64,000 nt of DNA. Source: Verrucomicrobiota bacterium. Its GTDB lineage: Bacteria; Verrucomicrobiota; Verrucomicrobiia; Opitutales; Opitutaceae. Below the pieces are notes generated by a model. It did no database searches and was not told the DNA's origin. It worked only from the letters and a program-made list of their open reading frames with translations. The stretch covers positions 186,001 to 250,000 of the forward strand of contig JAEKKV010000012.1 of assembly GCA_019510185.1 (NCBI GenBank), given 5' to 3'. Of the stretch, positions 62,380 through 64,000 are shown in pieces (position 1 is the stretch's first letter; each line of letters starts with the position of its first letter). The position numbers and the translations under genes were made by a program.

Positions 62380-64000
62380 TCAGACGGCGGCGGCCGTCTG
62401 CACGGGAGGGGCGATAATGGCGGCGAGGGACTCGCGCAGCGTGTGCAGGCGAGCGGTGTCCTCGGTGGGCTCGTGGTTGTCGCTTTCGATATAAAACGTG
62501 TCGATGGCGATGCCGCGTTCCGTGCCGATGCGGGCGAAGGTGATGTCGAAGCCGTGGTCGCTGATCGTCTTGGCCAGGCGGAAGAGGAGGCCGATCTCGT
62601 CGCGCGCCTGGACTTCCACGATGGTGCGATGCATCGAGAGCTCGTGGTAAACCTCTACGGTGGGAGGGAAGGAGGAGTGGATGGCTTCGCCGCTGGAAAG
62701 GGTGGTGTAGCGGTGCGTGGTCGCGTACTTCCTGGCTTGGGCGACGATGTCCGGATAAAGGTCTTTGTTCGCGACGAGGGCCTCCTCGACGGTGCGGGCG
62801 AAGATTTCTTGGGCCTTGGCGCTTTGCACGACGCCGCGGCCGGGCTCGACCACGTAAAAGGTGTCGATGGCGATATGGTCGCTGCGGGAGATGACCTTGG
62901 CGCCGAGGATGGAGAGTCCGGCGACGCTGAAGGCGCCGGCGAGCTTGTAGAAGAGTCCGGCGCGATCCCACGTGACGACGTTGACGACCGTGAGGGAGCG
63001 GTTGAGGTCGTCCTTCCAGTCGATGACGGGGTGGAGCGAGCCCACGGAGTCGGCTTGCGCGATGGATTTCAGCAGGCCGTTCACCATGCGGATGTGCAGG
63101 GCGATCTCCGTCGTATCGGTATGGATGAAATACCGCTCGGGCAGGAGGTTGAAGTGCGCGGTGATCTCGTCCTGACTGATGTTCGGGATGTTTTGGGAGA
63201 CGAGTTCCTGGTAAGTCATTTGGAGCCGGTGGGAGTTATGGGTGGCGATTTCGGCGCCATGGATCAGGTGATCGAGCGTGGAGCGGTAGAGCGAGGTATG
63301 GAGGGCATCCTTGTAGCTGTTCCAAAGCCCGACCGAAGTGCCGCGGGCGTCGCAAAAGGTATGGACGTAAAGGTACCGGAGTTTTTCGGCACTTTCGACC
63401 AATTCGGCAAACGCGGCGGCAGTGTTGGGATCATCAACATCCCGCTTCTGCCAAAAGCGTGCCATTATGAGATGATTTTTTATGACAAAGATGACGAGCT
63501 CGCTGCTTTCGGGGGAGATTTCCAGCCGCTTGAGGAGGGGGATGGCGATTTCGACGCCGCTTTCAGCATGTCCCTGAATGCCACGAGCCTTGCCAATATC
63601 GTGCAGGAGCAGAATCAGATAGAGCAGGGAGGGATTGGAGGTTTCGTGGAGCGTCGAGCGGTATTTCAGCGTGATGGGCTCTGCCTCGGTGAAAATCTGG
63701 TCAAGTTCCCGGATGGCGTTCAGGGTATGAATATCGGCCGTGTAACGGTGATAAAATTCGTGCTGCACCAGGCAGGTGAGCCCGTCGAATTCAGGGATGA
63801 AGCGGCCGAGCACGCCCAGCTCATGCATGAGGCTGAGGGTGGGGTGCACGGCGCCGGCCTCGTCGAGGATGGCTTTGAAACTGGTGTTGGCGTCGGCCGA
63901 GCGGGTGACCTTGCGCGTGATGAGCGGCAGGGATTCGCGAATGAGCGTCTGCAGCGGGAAATCGAGCTGGGCGTCGAGGCTCTGGCAGTGGCGGAAAACA
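62380..64000 (-). CDS. glnD: [Protein-PII] uridylyltransferase, C-terminal part
   Basis: GlnD controls nitrogen metabolism by modifying PII. The frame is open to base 64000, so the nucleotidyltransferase N-terminus lies outside. Visible are the HD domain LILLLHDIGKARGIQGHAES and two ACT domains: VTWDRAGLFYKLAGAFSVAG ... AIDTFYVVEPG and VQARDEIGLLFRLAKTISDH ... AIDTFYIESDN. The C-terminus is complete at 62380 (ends VQTAAAV). No glnB or amtB is nearby. About 165 bp with no gene separate it from the kinase. Confidence 0.95.
   Translation of the reverse strand, partial: VFRHCQSLDAQLDFPLQTLIRESLPLITRKVTRSADANTSFKAILDEAGAVHPTLSLMHELGVLGRFIPEFDGLTCLVQHEFYHRYTADIHTLNAIRELDQIFTEAEPITLKYRSTLHETSNPSLLYLILLLHDIGKARGIQGHAESGVEIAIPLLKRLEISPESSELVIFVIKNHLIMARFWQKRDVDDPNTAAAFAELVESAEKLRYLYVHTFCDARGTSVGLWNSYKDALHTSLYRSTLDHLIHGAEIATHNSHRLQMTYQELVSQNIPNISQDEITAHFNLLPERYFIHTDTTEIALHIRMVNGLLKSIAQADSVGSLHPVIDWKDDLNRSLTVVNVVTWDRAGLFYKLAGAFSVAGLSILGAKVISRSDHIAIDTFYVVEPGRGVVQSAKAQEIFARTVEEALVANKDLYPDIVAQARKYATTHRYTTLSSGEAIHSSFPPTVEVYHELSMHRTIVEVQARDEIGLLFRLAKTISDHGFDITFARIGTERGIAIDTFYIESDNHEPTEDTARLHTLRESLAAIIAPPVQTAAAV

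Overview
The window is GC-rich, gene-dense bacterial chromosome that fits the Verrucomicrobiota, most likely an Opitutaceae-type organism. The lineage signals are two PEP-CTERM proteins ending in an IPEPATY sorting signal, a TIGR02597-type surface protein, an SHD1-domain/C39-peptidase fusion, a long 'HECGIA'-type PurF, a PPi-type phosphofructokinase and an orphan nuoA. This placement is inferred from protein families; no rRNA is present. I see no tRNA or rRNA genes, CRISPR arrays, insertion sequences or prophage. The many long open frames opposite real genes are GC-driven shadows and are left out.

Layout. 1-7.5 kb: dnaG (runs off the left edge), a secreted protein, an isolated nuoA, a PTS-EIIA/diadenylate cyclase fusion, rpmG, the Mrp ATPase and TolB. 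7.5-14.2 kb: a tightly packed seven-gene minus-strand operon for an unidentified glycoconjugate (two glycosyltransferase-like genes, a CgeB-like glycosyltransferase, a sugar nucleotidyltransferase, an apparently permuted glycoside hydrolase, a PIG-L deacetylase and a GNAT enzyme). 14.4-28.5 kb: lnt, secA, a C39-like protein, ppk, an aldehyde dehydrogenase, a YegD-type Hsp70 and htpG. 28.6-37.3 kb: msrB, modAB, two envelope proteins and a complete branched-chain amino-acid ABC transporter. 37.5-45.2 kb: an LptF/LptG-type permease, a TIGR02466 oxygenase-like protein, DUF1294, a PEP-CTERM protein, pfp, an NMO-family enzyme, tadA, infA and a Xer recombinase. 45.3-50.9 kb: purF, an ORF6N gene carrying a large palindrome, purM, then an AT-rich pair of surface-protein genes. 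51-64 kb: two DEAD-box helicases, a KimA-type K+ importer in an operon with an SPFH protein behind a c-di-AMP riboswitch, an HNH nuclease, a GDPD, a GAF histidine kinase and glnD (runs off the right edge).

The most notable theme is cyclic di-AMP. At 2.9-4.2 kb a phosphotransferase EIIA domain is fused to a DisA_N cyclase domain. At 56.4-56.6 kb (minus strand) there is a strong ydaO/yuaA-class c-di-AMP aptamer. It precedes an SPFH-kimA operon, and an 8-nt segment downstream of the aptamer can mask that operon's Shine-Dalgarno site. Together these predict a circuit in which phosphotransfer state sets c-di-AMP level, and c-di-AMP shuts off K+ uptake and a membrane-organising protein. The second theme is the seven-gene glycoconjugate operon, whose hydrolase has its (beta/alpha)8-barrel elements in permuted order, with the same 11-bp sequence at both ends of the gene.
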